In this document: positions 17,490 to 26,453 of the stretch, piece by piece
Layout: the number at the start of each line of letters is the position of its first letter
Position numbering within the stretch: the stretch's first letter is position 1
Source of the DNA: Bacteriovoracaceae bacterium UBA4096
GTDB taxonomy: Bacteria; Bdellovibrionota; Bacteriovoracia; Bacteriovoracales; Bacteriovoracaceae
NCBI GenBank assembly: GCA_002381945.1
Contig: DFXY01000066.1
Location: forward strand, 15,627 to 79,626
DNA: 64,000 nt
Direction of reading: 5' to 3'
Notes under the pieces: generated by a model
Told to the model about the DNA's origin: nothing
Seen by the model: only the letters and a program-made list of their open reading frames with translations
Databases searched by the model: none
Program-made: the position numbers and the translations under genes

Positions 17490-17921
17490 ATGAAAATTTA
17501 TATTGCTTCAGATCACGCTGCTTTTAATGAAAAAAATCTTCTCGTTTCACATCTTCAAAAAGAGCACGAGGTCATTGATTTAGGCACCCATAGTCTTGAA
17601 TCCACTCACTATCCTGAGTGGGCAAAAAAACTGGTGGAAAAAGTCCGAAGTGAGATGGTTCCCGGTATTTTATTATGTGGTTCTGGTATTGGTGTCTGCA
17701 TGACTGCGAATCGCTATAAAGGCATCCGAGCGGCCCTTTGTCGTGACGAAGATGATGCCAAGATGAGCCGCTTACATAACAATGCCAATGTCCTTTGCCT
17801 TTCTGGCAGGAAAACATCACCTGAGATGATTATGAAGATTACGGATGTCTTTCTGAGTACCCCTTTTGAAGGTGGTAGACATCAATTGAGAATTGATCAA
17901 TTCAATCAATTAGGCGAATAA
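17490..17921 (+). CDS. rpiB: Ribose-5-phosphate isomerase B
   Basis: The 143-residue protein interconverts ribulose-5-phosphate and ribose-5-phosphate in the pentose phosphate pathway. ASDHAAF (D8/H9) binds phosphosugar, C63 in LLCGSGIG is the usual catalytic base, and the HNNANVLCLSGR segment is typical of RpiB. Length is normal. No ribosome site is present, and a TAATAT box ends seven bases before the ATG, so a leaderless message is likely. The stop abuts the convergent gene for a large secreted protein. Confidence 0.93.
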   Translation: MKIYIASDHAAFNEKNLLVSHLQKEHEVIDLGTHSLESTHYPEWAKKLVEKVRSEMVPGILLCGSGIGVCMTANRYKGIRAALCRDEDDAKMSRLHNNANVLCLSGRKTSPEMIMKITDVFLSTPFEGGRHQLRIDQFNQLGE

Positions 17922-19553
17922 CTACTTTTTTTCGACAGTTTCAGTTTCCAGTTTTCCCCAGCCTGATCTGCGGTAGCGATTGGAAATGATGTCAAAGATA
18001 GGGGTCTGAGGTGTATTGGAAACATCTGCTTTACTAATGGCCTGCTCGGCAAAGCTTATGACTTCTGTTCCACTGGTTTCTTCTACCGCTTGACCTGGAA
18101 TTGGAAAACTAAAATCTGGTTCATCAGAATCTTTACTGATCGTGCCGCTGCCTTGCTTGTAGTTGACATTGATGGCATCTGCTAGCTTGGCCTTAACCGA
18201 AGGTGAAAGCTTGCTGATAGCAGCCGAATTGGTCCCAGAATCTTTAATACCACCACTATAAGAAGAGGGAGAAGCCGCTGCGAAATTAGCAAGCTCCGTT
18301 GGGACGTATGGTTTTAAAGCATCTGCGATTTTCTTTTGCTCTACAGTTAGGTTTGGTTTAGGGATAGTTTTAGTATCTAGTTTACCTTTGATTTTAGAGG
18401 CCATGGCCCCTGCACCGGTGGTGAAGGCCGCAACTTTCCCTTCATCAAATTCGCCACTATTTAACATATCAAAACCCTTATTGGCCTCATTCATAAAATT
18501 ATTGGCGACGGCAAATTTAGGGTTATAGGATTTTAAATTACTTTTTAAACAGGTATTGGTTTTTTTACATTCACAATTTTTGTCATATTGAAGTTTTTTA
18601 CCCACTACTGAGCCGCAACCCAAGGCGACTTTGGGAGTCTCAAAATTTCCTTTATTAAGAACGCAGACTTCCTGATACTCACCTGGATAATTTGTTTTCG
18701 AAGTGGGTTCACTGCAAAAGCACGAGGTTTTGGTCCATGGATTACATTCACCGGTTTTAGGAAGGGAATCAATCACCAGTTGAACTTTTTTAACCGCATC
18801 TCCATGCTTTTTGGCCTTTTTAATATACAAGGCCATAAGAGTTGTTGCCCCACCCAGTTTTGCCCAATATTTCCAGTCCAGAGCGATCTGGCCGGTATAG
18901 GCCATGGCCCCATAACAAGCGGCCACAGCACCGTAGATCCCTGATTGCCAGGAAGCGGTTGTTTTGCGTGCTTTATGAGTTTCTTTTAAATTCACCAGTG
19001 ACTGCAATTGGGCATCACTCTGCTGGGCGCTTTTATTTTCAGCTTTTTTCTGAAGACTCTGCTGAATGAAACCACCGACGGTTTCATAGGCCATTGCGAC
19101 CATCATGCAGTAGTCATTTTGAGTTTCACTTTTGCCTTCGGCGCCTTTTGCAGCAGCACCTCCGGCGTCTGCTCCTGATTTGGCATCTGCTGCTACAGCT
19201 GTCGTACCTTCGGTGGCGCCGGCCGTTCCACCCGCTGCAGCTTCAGGTGCAGCTTTTTTTGTCAGGGTAGGCATTAATCCGCCACCACCACTGATAAGGC
19301 CAAACATGGCATAGGCCTTACCTATTAGCATTTCCAGAGGGAATCCATCCTCCTCATCCTTACAGTCATTAATCTTGGCACAACCTTCTTTGATAGTTCT
19401 TTCTTTAATGCCGCTGTGTTCGAAATTTTTAGCATCATCCATTTGTTTATCAGTCATATTAGTCGGAGTTTCAAAACTCTGATCAATTGATTGGCCGATA
19501 ACTAACGAAGGGAGAGTTAAAAGAATCAAAAGGAAGAGAATGGTATTTTTCAT
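17922..19553 (-). CDS. Large secreted or surface protein with Ala/Gly-rich and Cys-rich regions
   Basis: The 543-residue protein starts with a signal peptide (to about IGQS, residue 22). It then has an Ala/Gly/Thr low-complexity stretch (about 100-140), two hydrophobic segments (about 205-245) that could cross a membrane, and a Cys-rich segment (about 268-338) rich in CxC-like spacing (CFCSEP, CECKKTNTC). A Ser/Lys-rich region precedes a C-terminus containing FDIISNRYRRSGW. I do not recognise a family. It is probably an envelope-associated protein specific to the lineage. It is a single minus-strand gene, divergent from the DtxR-like regulator. Confidence 0.65.
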   Translation of the reverse strand: MKNTILFLLILLTLPSLVIGQSIDQSFETPTNMTDKQMDDAKNFEHSGIKERTIKEGCAKINDCKDEEDGFPLEMLIGKAYAMFGLISGGGGLMPTLTKKAAPEAAAGGTAGATEGTTAVAADAKSGADAGGAAAKGAEGKSETQNDYCMMVAMAYETVGGFIQQSLQKKAENKSAQQSDAQLQSLVNLKETHKARKTTASWQSGIYGAVAACYGAMAYTGQIALDWKYWAKLGGATTLMALYIKKAKKHGDAVKKVQLVIDSLPKTGECNPWTKTSCFCSEPTSKTNYPGEYQEVCVLNKGNFETPKVALGCGSVVGKKLQYDKNCECKKTNTCLKSNLKSYNPKFAVANNFMNEANKGFDMLNSGEFDEGKVAAFTTGAGAMASKIKGKLDTKTIPKPNLTVEQKKIADALKPYVPTELANFAAASPSSYSGGIKDSGTNSAAISKLSPSVKAKLADAINVNYKQGSGTISKDSDEPDFSFPIPGQAVEETSGTEVISFAEQAISKADVSNTPQTPIFDIISNRYRRSGWGKLETETVEKK

Positions 19554-19705
19554 AATAAAGCCTTAGATATTCTTATTTTACCACGCTCTGGCCTCTCTCC
19601 AAGGGAGTGAAAACTTACCCTATCTATTTAACACCTTTTTTCAGTAGCTTACAGACCAAGTCAGGATTTTTCCACTACTCAAGGGCTGCAACAAATTTTT
19701 ATCGT

Positions 19706-19736
19706 TTGACTGCTATTAAGGGGATAAGTAACTTAT
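19706..19736 (+). promoter_or_regulatory. Promoter and palindromic operator before the DtxR-like regulator
   Basis: TTGACT (19706-19711) is a good -35. The -10 about 17 bases later (TAACTT, 19729-19734) is weak. A perfect 13-base palindrome, ATAAGT-A-ACTTAT (19724-19736), overlaps the -10 and ends four bases before the ATG. Such placement suits repression by the regulator encoded just downstream. There is no ribosome site in between, so the message may have almost no leader. Confidence 0.5.
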
Positions 19737-19740
19737 AGGC

Positions 19741-20262
19741 ATGTCAGACAAAAAGATCGCCATCCAACATACTCACGATAATGACCTTACTCATTCCATG
19801 GTTCACTACCTGTTAGCGATCCATAAACTAAAAGAGTCAAAAGGCTATGCCAGGGTAACTGATATTGCCATTGAGATGGGCCTAACCAAGGGGTCGGTTT
19901 CGACTGCTCTGACAAACCTTAAAAAACGTGATCTGGTACTGGAAGATGAAAGTAAATTCTTATCTCTATCACCTTCAGGCCACGAAGCCGTTCATGGTAT
20001 TCTTTCATCTAGAACTCTTCTTTATTACTTCTTGAAGGATATCATTGGCGTTAATGAAGAAGTGGCCCATAAAGATTCATGTCTTATGGAGCACCTGATG
20101 AGTTCTGAGACTCGCGAGAAATTTTTTAATTTCATGAAGAGCCTGACGAATGATGATTTCAAGAATAATCACTTCACGACCTCTTTTGATTTTTCGCAAT
20201 TCGAACATCAACACGACTTTGAAGAAATCCAGAAGGGTGATACTTACCTTAAGTCTGAATGA
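19741..20262 (+). CDS. DtxR/MntR-family metal-dependent transcription regulator
   Basis: The 173-residue protein has an N-terminal winged helix (about 15-75: HYLLAIHKL, VTDIAIEMGLTKGSVSTALTNL) and a dimerisation and metal-binding domain with DSCLMEHLMS (about 117-126). That segment is the D-x-C-x-x-E-H motif that binds Mn or Fe in MntR/IdeR proteins. It lacks the C-terminal SH3-like domain, as MntR does. A His-rich N-terminus (QHTHDND) and C-terminus (FEHQHDFEE) are unusual. It overlaps the carrier gene by four bases, so it probably controls that carrier and itself, in response to a divalent metal. Confidence 0.88.
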   Translation: MSDKKIAIQHTHDNDLTHSMVHYLLAIHKLKESKGYARVTDIAIEMGLTKGSVSTALTNLKKRDLVLEDESKFLSLSPSGHEAVHGILSSRTLLYYFLKDIIGVNEEVAHKDSCLMEHLMSSETREKFFNFMKSLTNDDFKNNHFTTSFDFSQFEHQHDFEEIQKGDTYLKSE

Positions 20263-21479
20263 AAATAATCGAGCTGCTTAAAAGTGATGACCCTCGTTAT
20301 AAAGGTCATCTTTGGTTCTTTTTAGGGGCCTACTTTTTTGTTCTTTTTAATTATCCTTTAGTCCGGGCAGCTGCCACTACCATGTTTTTTGAGGAATTCG
20401 GGGCCAGGTCTTCTCCCATTGCCTGGTTATGGACCGTCCTATTTCTTTCTGTTTCCATTTTTATTTTTAACAAGTATCAGACTCGCCATACAGTTCAGAA
20501 AGTTTTTCTTTGGGCTTCGGTTCTTTCAATGTCCCTCTTGGGACTGAGTACTTTAGGCTTTGTGCTGAAAATAAAATACCTCACTTATGTTTCCTTTATT
20601 TGGAAGGAAATCTATATCGTTTTGCAAATTCATCTACTGTTGGCCTACGCCAATAACTATTTTCACAAAGATGAGTTCAAGTTAATTGTTGGACCGGTAG
20701 GAGCTGTGGGGAGTATCGGTGGAATTTTGGGAGGACTCCTGACCACATATATTGGGCGGGGTTGGGGTACTACTTCAGTTGCCTGGTTTTCATTATCGTT
20801 TGTCATTTTACCAGCATTGCTGTTTCTCTTTACACCCGTTCTCATTAGTACTGAAGAAAAAAAGAAAGGCCCTTCGCCTGTGGCCAGTCTGGATAGTAAA
20901 GATCTCAAGAGATATGTTTTTTACATTGCTTTAGTGGTCATGCTTTCCCAGTTTGTCATTAATATTGCAGATTTTAAGTTTAATCTTTCTTTTGAAAAGA
21001 GCATTGGTCTTTCAAATGACAGGACGGCCTATTTGGGCCATGTCTATACTTGGACTAATTTATTAACTTTTATTTTACAGTTTATATGCCTGCCACTGAT
21101 TCTTCCGAGAATCTCTGAGAAGGCACTACATTTTTTTATTCCAATTTCCTATATTGGTGCAACTGTCGGCCTGATGTTTATTTCCGGCAACCTCCTCTTG
21201 CCGCTTGCGGCTTTTTATATTTATTTAAAAGCTGCTGACTATTCCTTATTTAGTGGTGGAAAAGAGCTTTTGTACCAGCCCTTAAGACCCGAACAAAAAT
21301 ATGGGGCGAAATATCTCACTGATATGCTCGTGTATAGGTCATCTAAGGCCTTGATTGCTGCGGTCTTGATTTATCTGCAAACCTCTTTCATCCTTAATAT
21401 GATGATGATCATTTTCCTCCTGCTATGGCTGATTATGGTCGTTAAAATTTTCGGAATCCACCGTAGATTATTTAATTGA
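20259..21479 (+). CDS. ADP/ATP-translocase-like (Npt) or MFS-type membrane carrier
   Basis: This 406-residue protein has about 11-12 membrane segments. Segments near the C-terminus (SGGKELLYQPLRPEQKYGAK, then DMLVYRSSK) match the conserved 'kEllY.pl..eeKykaK..iD...yR' stretch of NTP/NDP exchange transporters found in intracellular bacteria. It is shorter than the 500-residue Tlc/Npt proteins, so its substrate could be a nucleotide or something else. The start overlaps the DtxR-like gene (ATGA). Metal-controlled expression of a nucleotide-type carrier is unusual. The M3 peptidase gene follows after seven bases. Confidence 0.7.
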   Translation: MKIIELLKSDDPRYKGHLWFFLGAYFFVLFNYPLVRAAATTMFFEEFGARSSPIAWLWTVLFLSVSIFIFNKYQTRHTVQKVFLWASVLSMSLLGLSTLGFVLKIKYLTYVSFIWKEIYIVLQIHLLLAYANNYFHKDEFKLIVGPVGAVGSIGGILGGLLTTYIGRGWGTTSVAWFSLSFVILPALLFLFTPVLISTEEKKKGPSPVASLDSKDLKRYVFYIALVVMLSQFVINIADFKFNLSFEKSIGLSNDRTAYLGHVYTWTNLLTFILQFICLPLILPRISEKALHFFIPISYIGATVGLMFISGNLLLPLAAFYIYLKAADYSLFSGGKELLYQPLRPEQKYGAKYLTDMLVYRSSKALIAAVLIYLQTSFILNMMMIIFLLLWLIMVVKIFGIHRRLFN

Positions 21480-21486
21480 GGAATTT

Positions 21487-23517
21487 ATGCAAAATCCACT
21501 ACTCGAAAAACCATCGGCCAGTCATGGGGCCTATCCTTTTGATAGAGTTCAGCCTTCAGATTTTCTTCCGGCCTTAAAAGCTGCTATCGATACCGCTAAA
21601 GGGCGGCTTGAAGTCTTTAAGAAAGATAAGCGAACTGATTTCCAACATGTCATAGTGGAAAAAGGGGATATCACAGAAGAAGTGGATTACATCGCCGGGA
21701 TTTTCTTCAACCTCCATTCAGCAGAATGCACAGAGGAATTGGATAAGATCTCTCCTGAAATGTCAGAGCATCTGACACGTTTTGGAAATGATATCTCGCT
21801 TGATCCTGAGATTTTTGCCAAGGTCAAAATTTGTTACGATACCCGTCTTGCGCAAAAACTAAATAGTGAAGAAATGACGATTATTGAGAAGACTTATAAG
21901 TCTTTCGTTAGAAATGGTGCACTTCTGGCGGAGAGTGAGAAGAGCAGAATGAGGGAGCTAGATGAGAAGCTGGCCAAACTGACTCTGGCCTTCTCACAGA
22001 ATGTTTTAAAGGCAACCAATGATTATTTGATGGAGATTACTGATAAGGCCGATCTCGATGGATTGCCAGAAGGTGTGATTGAAGCAGCTGCTGAGCTTGC
22101 CGAGAAAAAAGGAAAGGCCGGTAGCTGGTGCTTTAGCCTGGACGTGCCATCCATGCTGCCGTTTATGACTTATTCAAAACGCCGTGATTTACGTAAGCAG
22201 TTACTGACTGCCAGCTCTTCGAAAACTTTTAATACAAAATTTGATAATCAGGAAAACTTAAAAGAAATTCTGAAACTCCGAACTGAACGTGCCAAAATTC
22301 TGGGATTTAACACTCATGCAGACTATGTTTTGGAAGAACGCATGGCCATGTCGCCAAAAAAGGTCATGGATTTTCTTGAGGAACTTCTTGCGAAAGCAAA
22401 ACCTCATGCTGAGAAAGATATTAATCGCCTTAAAAAACTTGCTCAGGAATTGGATGGTATCACTGATCTGCAGGCATATGACACTGCTTACTATTCAGAG
22501 ATTCTGAAAAAGCGTGAACTGGATATGGATGATGAAATGCTAAGACCCTATTTCAAGCTTGAGAACGTGGTCGATGGTATTTTTAAAGTGGCCAATCTTC
22601 TCTATAGTCTTAACTTTAAGGAAGTTTTCAATATCCCAAAATATCATGAGGATGTCAGAACGTTTGAAGTCTATGATGAAGAGACTAAATCTTTCGTAGG
22701 TCTTTTTTATACAGATTTTTTTCCACGTTCTACCAAGCGTGGTGGGGCCTGGATGTCAGGGGTAAAAGAGCAGGGGATGTATCAAGGAAAAGTTGAACGC
22801 CCCCATATTATGATTGTTTGTAACTTCACCAAACCAACCAAAACCAAGCCTTCACTTTTAACATTAGATGAAGTGCTGACTCTTTACCATGAATTTGGTC
22901 ATGCTCTCCATGGGCTCTTGTCCAACGTTAAATATCGTGACCTTTCAGGCACAAATGTTTATTGGGATTTTGTAGAGCTTCCATCTCAAATTATGGAAAA
23001 CTGGGTACTGGAAAAAGAGTGCCTCGATCTTTTTGCTGTTCACTATGAAACTGGCGAGAAAATTCCAAATGAGCTGGTTCAGAAAATCAAAGCAAGTGGG
23101 AAATTTTTGGAAGGTCTTGGAACATTAAGGCAGCTCTCTTTTGCTTTTCTCGATATGTCCTACCATACGGTTAATCCAGATTCCATTAAGGATATTGCTG
23201 AATTTGAAACTAAAACAATTGAGAAAACCACGTTGCTACCAAAAATTCCTGGTACCAGTATATCTACCTCGTTTTCACATATTTTTGCCGGAGGTTATTC
23301 GGCCGGATACTACTCTTATAAATGGGCCGAAGTTCTGGATGCAGATGCCTTCGAGTTCTTCCAAATTTCCGGAATCTTCAATCGGGAAGTTGCCAGGAAG
23401 TTTCGTGAGTTTATTCTTGAACGAGGTGGAACTGAGCACCCCATGGAACTGTATAAAAAATTCAGAGGTCAGGAGCCGGATGTTGGGGCCCTCCTCCGAA
23501 GGGCCGGACTTCATTAA
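21487..23517 (+). CDS. M3-family oligopeptidase (oligopeptidase A-like)
   Basis: This 676-residue cytoplasmic zinc peptidase degrades short peptides. HEFGH at residues 468-472 and E497 (DFVELPSQIMENW) are the zinc ligands and E469 the catalytic residue. The C-terminal FAGGYSAGYYSYKWAE segment is the typical substrate-binding loop. Length and sequence agree with PrlC/OpdA. It has no signal peptide. It lies seven bases after the carrier gene and may share its transcript, then ends at a strong terminator. It would finish breakdown of peptides brought in by the opp system. Confidence 0.95.
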   Translation: MQNPLLEKPSASHGAYPFDRVQPSDFLPALKAAIDTAKGRLEVFKKDKRTDFQHVIVEKGDITEEVDYIAGIFFNLHSAECTEELDKISPEMSEHLTRFGNDISLDPEIFAKVKICYDTRLAQKLNSEEMTIIEKTYKSFVRNGALLAESEKSRMRELDEKLAKLTLAFSQNVLKATNDYLMEITDKADLDGLPEGVIEAAAELAEKKGKAGSWCFSLDVPSMLPFMTYSKRRDLRKQLLTASSSKTFNTKFDNQENLKEILKLRTERAKILGFNTHADYVLEERMAMSPKKVMDFLEELLAKAKPHAEKDINRLKKLAQELDGITDLQAYDTAYYSEILKKRELDMDDEMLRPYFKLENVVDGIFKVANLLYSLNFKEVFNIPKYHEDVRTFEVYDEETKSFVGLFYTDFFPRSTKRGGAWMSGVKEQGMYQGKVERPHIMIVCNFTKPTKTKPSLLTLDEVLTLYHEFGHALHGLLSNVKYRDLSGTNVYWDFVELPSQIMENWVLEKECLDLFAVHYETGEKIPNELVQKIKASGKFLEGLGTLRQLSFAFLDMSYHTVNPDSIKDIAEFETKTIEKTTLLPKIPGTSISTSFSHIFAGGYSAGYYSYKWAEVLDADAFEFFQISGIFNREVARKFREFILERGGTEHPMELYKKFRGQEPDVGALLRRAGLH

Positions 23518-23520
23518 GCC

Positions 23521-23545
23521 AAAGGGACGATTTATCGTCCCTTTT
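23521..23545 (+). terminator. Rho-independent terminator after the M3 peptidase gene
   Basis: A perfect 10-bp stem (23521-23530 with 23535-23544) with a TTTA loop ends in a T run. Confidence 0.9.
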
Positions 23546-23629
23546 ATGACCTGAAGAGAATCTAAAGTTTTATTAAGTTTACTCATAGATTATTCAAGGT
23601 TAGTTTGCGAAATTCCTATGAGGTCTGCA

Positions 23630-25690
23630 ATGCATGATAAATTTGAGCTCTATCACACTGCTCTGAGCTGGTTTGCAAAAAACCCTGAGATTTATCGGAC
23701 TAGTCGTTACCAAGCGCTGGAAATTCTCTGTAAAAAAATTTCTGAAGTGATGGAGATCGAGCGCGTAGGTGTGTGGTTCTTTACTGTCGACAAAGAGGCC
23801 ATGTACGAAGAGATGACCTATATTGTAAATGGTAAAAATACACAGGGTTCGATCATTAAGAGAAATGACTTACCTATATATTTCAAACATATTCGTGAGG
23901 AAAGAGTTGTTACTTGTGAAGATACTTTCAGTGACGAAGCCACATCTGAATTAATTGAAAGCTATATGCTGCCCCATAATGTTCATGCACTACTTGATGC
24001 CCCAATCTTTTCTGATGGAGAGATGATTGGAGTACTTTGTTGCGAAAAAGAAAGTATCCCCAAAAAATGGGATAATCCGGATAAGAATTTTTCAGTCAGT
24101 TGTTCGGATTTCATCGGAAGATTGATTGAGGGTGAAAAGCGACATACCTATGAAAAAGAACTTCGACACCGGATCAACTATCTTGAAAATGATCTAAAAA
24201 GAAAACTGGATGATTTGAATGAAGCTAAGTTAAGTCTTGATCTTGCTTTAGAAGGGGCCCAGGTTGGGAAGTGGGAATTAGATATCAGGTCTAATAAACT
24301 CTCACTTAACAAGACCTGGTATACCAAGCTTGGCTATTCATACAATGAATTGCCTCAAGAAGTTGCTACCCTAAAGAAGGTTCTCCATCCTGAAGATGCT
24401 GACCGGGTTTTTGAGGAGATAGATCGCCATATTAGAGGCGAGACCATATTCTATGAATGTCGCTATAGAATGATCACTAAGTCGGGTGACATTCAATGGT
24501 GCCTGGACCGTGGTTGTATCATTCAAAGAAATAATGATGGCACTCCTCAGAGAATCATTGGAGTCAATGTAAACGTGACGCCAATTCTAAAGTGGGAACA
24601 AAGTCTCATCATTTCTGAGCAACAACTCAAATCAATGATTCAATCACTACCCACTCCCGTGGCGATGTTTGATAAAGACTTCAATTATCTTGCGTTTAGT
24701 TCTCGTTGGCTTGAAGAGTGGAAGTTCATGAGTAATGCCAAGGAAGGGGAGAATGTTAAACAAACATTCCGCCCTGAATGGATTGAGGCCATGAAGAAGG
24801 CCATGGAAGGAAATATCCTTTCTAGGGATGAAGACTTAATCGAATTTTCTCAAGGTCAGGAGCTGTGGCTAAAATGGACCATTCAACCCTGGAAAAACGT
24901 AAACCAGGATGTTGGTGGAGTCATTGTCATGGCGGAAAATATCACGGGCCGTAAAGAAGCTGAGATGCGGCTCGCCCAGGCTTCAAAGCTTTCGGCCTTG
25001 GGTGAAATGGCGGGTGGGATTGCCCATGAGATTAATAATCCGCTAAGTATCATTAAAGGTTATATTGATCTTTTAAGACGACATTCCTCACGACATTCTT
25101 TGAGCCCTGAACTTCTTATTCAGTACATTGATAAAATGGATAGTACTGTTTCCCGTATTTCAAGAATTGTGAACGGTATGAGACGATTTTCAAGAGAATC
25201 ATCAATGGATGAGAAGGTTAAATACTCACTTAATAAAATCGTGGAAGAGACATTGGATATTTGCCAGGAACGAATCAACAACAACGGAACCGCTGTTGAT
25301 GTGGAATACTTACCGCATGATTCTTATATCTTGTGTCGTCCGGTTGAGATATCCCAAGTGATATTGAATCTGATCAATAATTCCTACCAGGCAACTTTTA
25401 GTTATCCTCATCCCTGGATTAAAATTATAATGAAAGATCTGGGCGATACCTATCGTGTTCAGGTCATTGATTGTGGAGAACGAATTTCTCCGGCCATCCG
25501 CCAGAAGCTATTCCAGCCTTTTTTTACTACCAAGGATATCGGTGTTGGTACTGGTCTGGGTTTAAGTATCTCAAGAGGGATTGTAGAGGAGCACCATGGG
25601 AAACTCTACTATCAGGATGAAGCCCCTAATACGACATTTGTGATTGATCTTCCAAAGCTTGACACGGCAAGTACTCAAATTTCGCATTAA
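23630..25690 (+). CDS. Soluble sensor histidine kinase: GAF-PAS-PAS-HisKA-HATPase
   Basis: This protein of about 686 residues has no membrane segment. In order it has a GAF domain (about 20-175), a short coiled coil, a PAS_3-type domain (about 205-315, ending in IIGVNVNVT), a second PAS (about 325-445), a HisKA domain with phospho-His in GGIAHEINNPLS, and an HATPase domain with NLINNSYQA (N box) and GVGTGLGLSISRGI (G2 box). I prefer the ATG at 23630, six bases after GAGG; an ATG at 23618 would add four residues. No receiver gene is adjacent. The 3' end overlaps the convergent nuclease gene by 65 bases. Confidence 0.9.
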   Translation: MHDKFELYHTALSWFAKNPEIYRTSRYQALEILCKKISEVMEIERVGVWFFTVDKEAMYEEMTYIVNGKNTQGSIIKRNDLPIYFKHIREERVVTCEDTFSDEATSELIESYMLPHNVHALLDAPIFSDGEMIGVLCCEKESIPKKWDNPDKNFSVSCSDFIGRLIEGEKRHTYEKELRHRINYLENDLKRKLDDLNEAKLSLDLALEGAQVGKWELDIRSNKLSLNKTWYTKLGYSYNELPQEVATLKKVLHPEDADRVFEEIDRHIRGETIFYECRYRMITKSGDIQWCLDRGCIIQRNNDGTPQRIIGVNVNVTPILKWEQSLIISEQQLKSMIQSLPTPVAMFDKDFNYLAFSSRWLEEWKFMSNAKEGENVKQTFRPEWIEAMKKAMEGNILSRDEDLIEFSQGQELWLKWTIQPWKNVNQDVGGVIVMAENITGRKEAEMRLAQASKLSALGEMAGGIAHEINNPLSIIKGYIDLLRRHSSRHSLSPELLIQYIDKMDSTVSRISRIVNGMRRFSRESSMDEKVKYSLNKIVEETLDICQERINNNGTAVDVEYLPHDSYILCRPVEISQVILNLINNSYQATFSYPHPWIKIIMKDLGDTYRVQVIDCGERISPAIRQKLFQPFFTTKDIGVGTGLGLSISRGIVEEHHGKLYYQDEAPNTTFVIDLPKLDTASTQISH

Positions 25691-26414
25691 AGTCCCACTT
25701 CCCTAAGTCAGCTCTTTTTTCTACGGCTTCTTCGACGTCATCTTTTAAGAATTGAAAAAAATCAAAGCCGCTTAAGTCTTCAACCTTATCTATGGTTGTC
25801 GCATAAGCTGCAAGATCCTTGTAAGGAACATCAGTATGCATTAGGAATGCCATACCTTCATAAGTTGAACCATTCTGTCTAAGAATGACCTTATAGTATT
25901 CATCAGGAACTGATATTTGGTTTTGTTTTCCTATGACAGGGAGATTTTGATTCAGAATAGGACCTGTTACGATCCAGATCTTTTTGTATTTAAGCGCCCA
26001 TGATCTCATAAGATGTTCTAACTGCCCCCAGCGGCCCTGATTAAAGGGTCCTGGTTGAGGAGTCATATTGCTGAAGAAAAATGTTTCCTTCATGGCCTGT
26101 GAAGTAAATTTCATGTCTCCGGCCGGAACCAGATGGCCGCGATCAAATCCGCTCCCCTTGTAATCACTGGCAACGGCAGATCCGGTGGAAACCAGTGGAT
26201 CTGCTCTAAAGCTATTGGAACGTTTTACGCAATTTTGAATTTTTGCATGATCAAGTTCGTATGAGACCCAATTGGCCACTTCATGTTCTTCATTATAATT
26301 GAGCGTGTAAAATTTATGCTGAATGATCTCTTCAGAAGAATAAGCGTTAAGGGAAAAGAAAATTGTTAAAAGAAGAAGTGGCCTCATCCTTATTAGGATA
26401 AGGGATGAGGCCAT
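25626..26414 (-). CDS. Secreted DNA/RNA non-specific endonuclease
   Basis: This 262-residue protein is a beta-beta-alpha-metal nuclease. DRGHLVPAGD (residues 91-100) carries the catalytic H94, and SNMTPQ...FNQGRWGQLE carries the Mg ligand N125. It has a signal peptide, so it digests DNA or RNA outside the cytoplasm. The start is uncertain. The ATG at 26414 has only a weak GAG site. The ATG at 26387 gives a tidier signal peptide (MRPLLLLTIFFSLNAYS) but lies inside a hairpin with no usable ribosome site. The end overlaps the histidine kinase gene antisense. It likely feeds nucleotides to the nucleotidase upstream. Confidence 0.88.
   Translation of the reverse strand: MASSLILIRMRPLLLLTIFFSLNAYSSEEIIQHKFYTLNYNEEHEVANWVSYELDHAKIQNCVKRSNSFRADPLVSTGSAVASDYKGSGFDRGHLVPAGDMKFTSQAMKETFFFSNMTPQPGPFNQGRWGQLEHLMRSWALKYKKIWIVTGPILNQNLPVIGKQNQISVPDEYYKVILRQNGSTYEGMAFLMHTDVPYKDLAAYATTIDKVEDLSGFDFFQFLKDDVEEAVEKRADLGKWDFNAKFEYLPCQALEDQSQMSY
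26380..26412 (-). terminator. Hairpin between nucleotidase and nuclease, overlapping the nuclease start
   Basis: Perfect 10-base arms (26380-26389 and 26403-26412) flank a 13-base AT-rich loop. On the minus strand the hairpin is followed by a C/T-rich tract (CTTCTTCTTTT), so it looks like a terminator for the upstream nucleotidase. It also contains the ATG at 26387 in its second arm, so it could mask or control the start of nuclease translation. Confidence 0.55.
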
Positions 26415-26453
26415 AATCTCATAGAAAACTTTTACAAACTGTTCTGATCAGTT

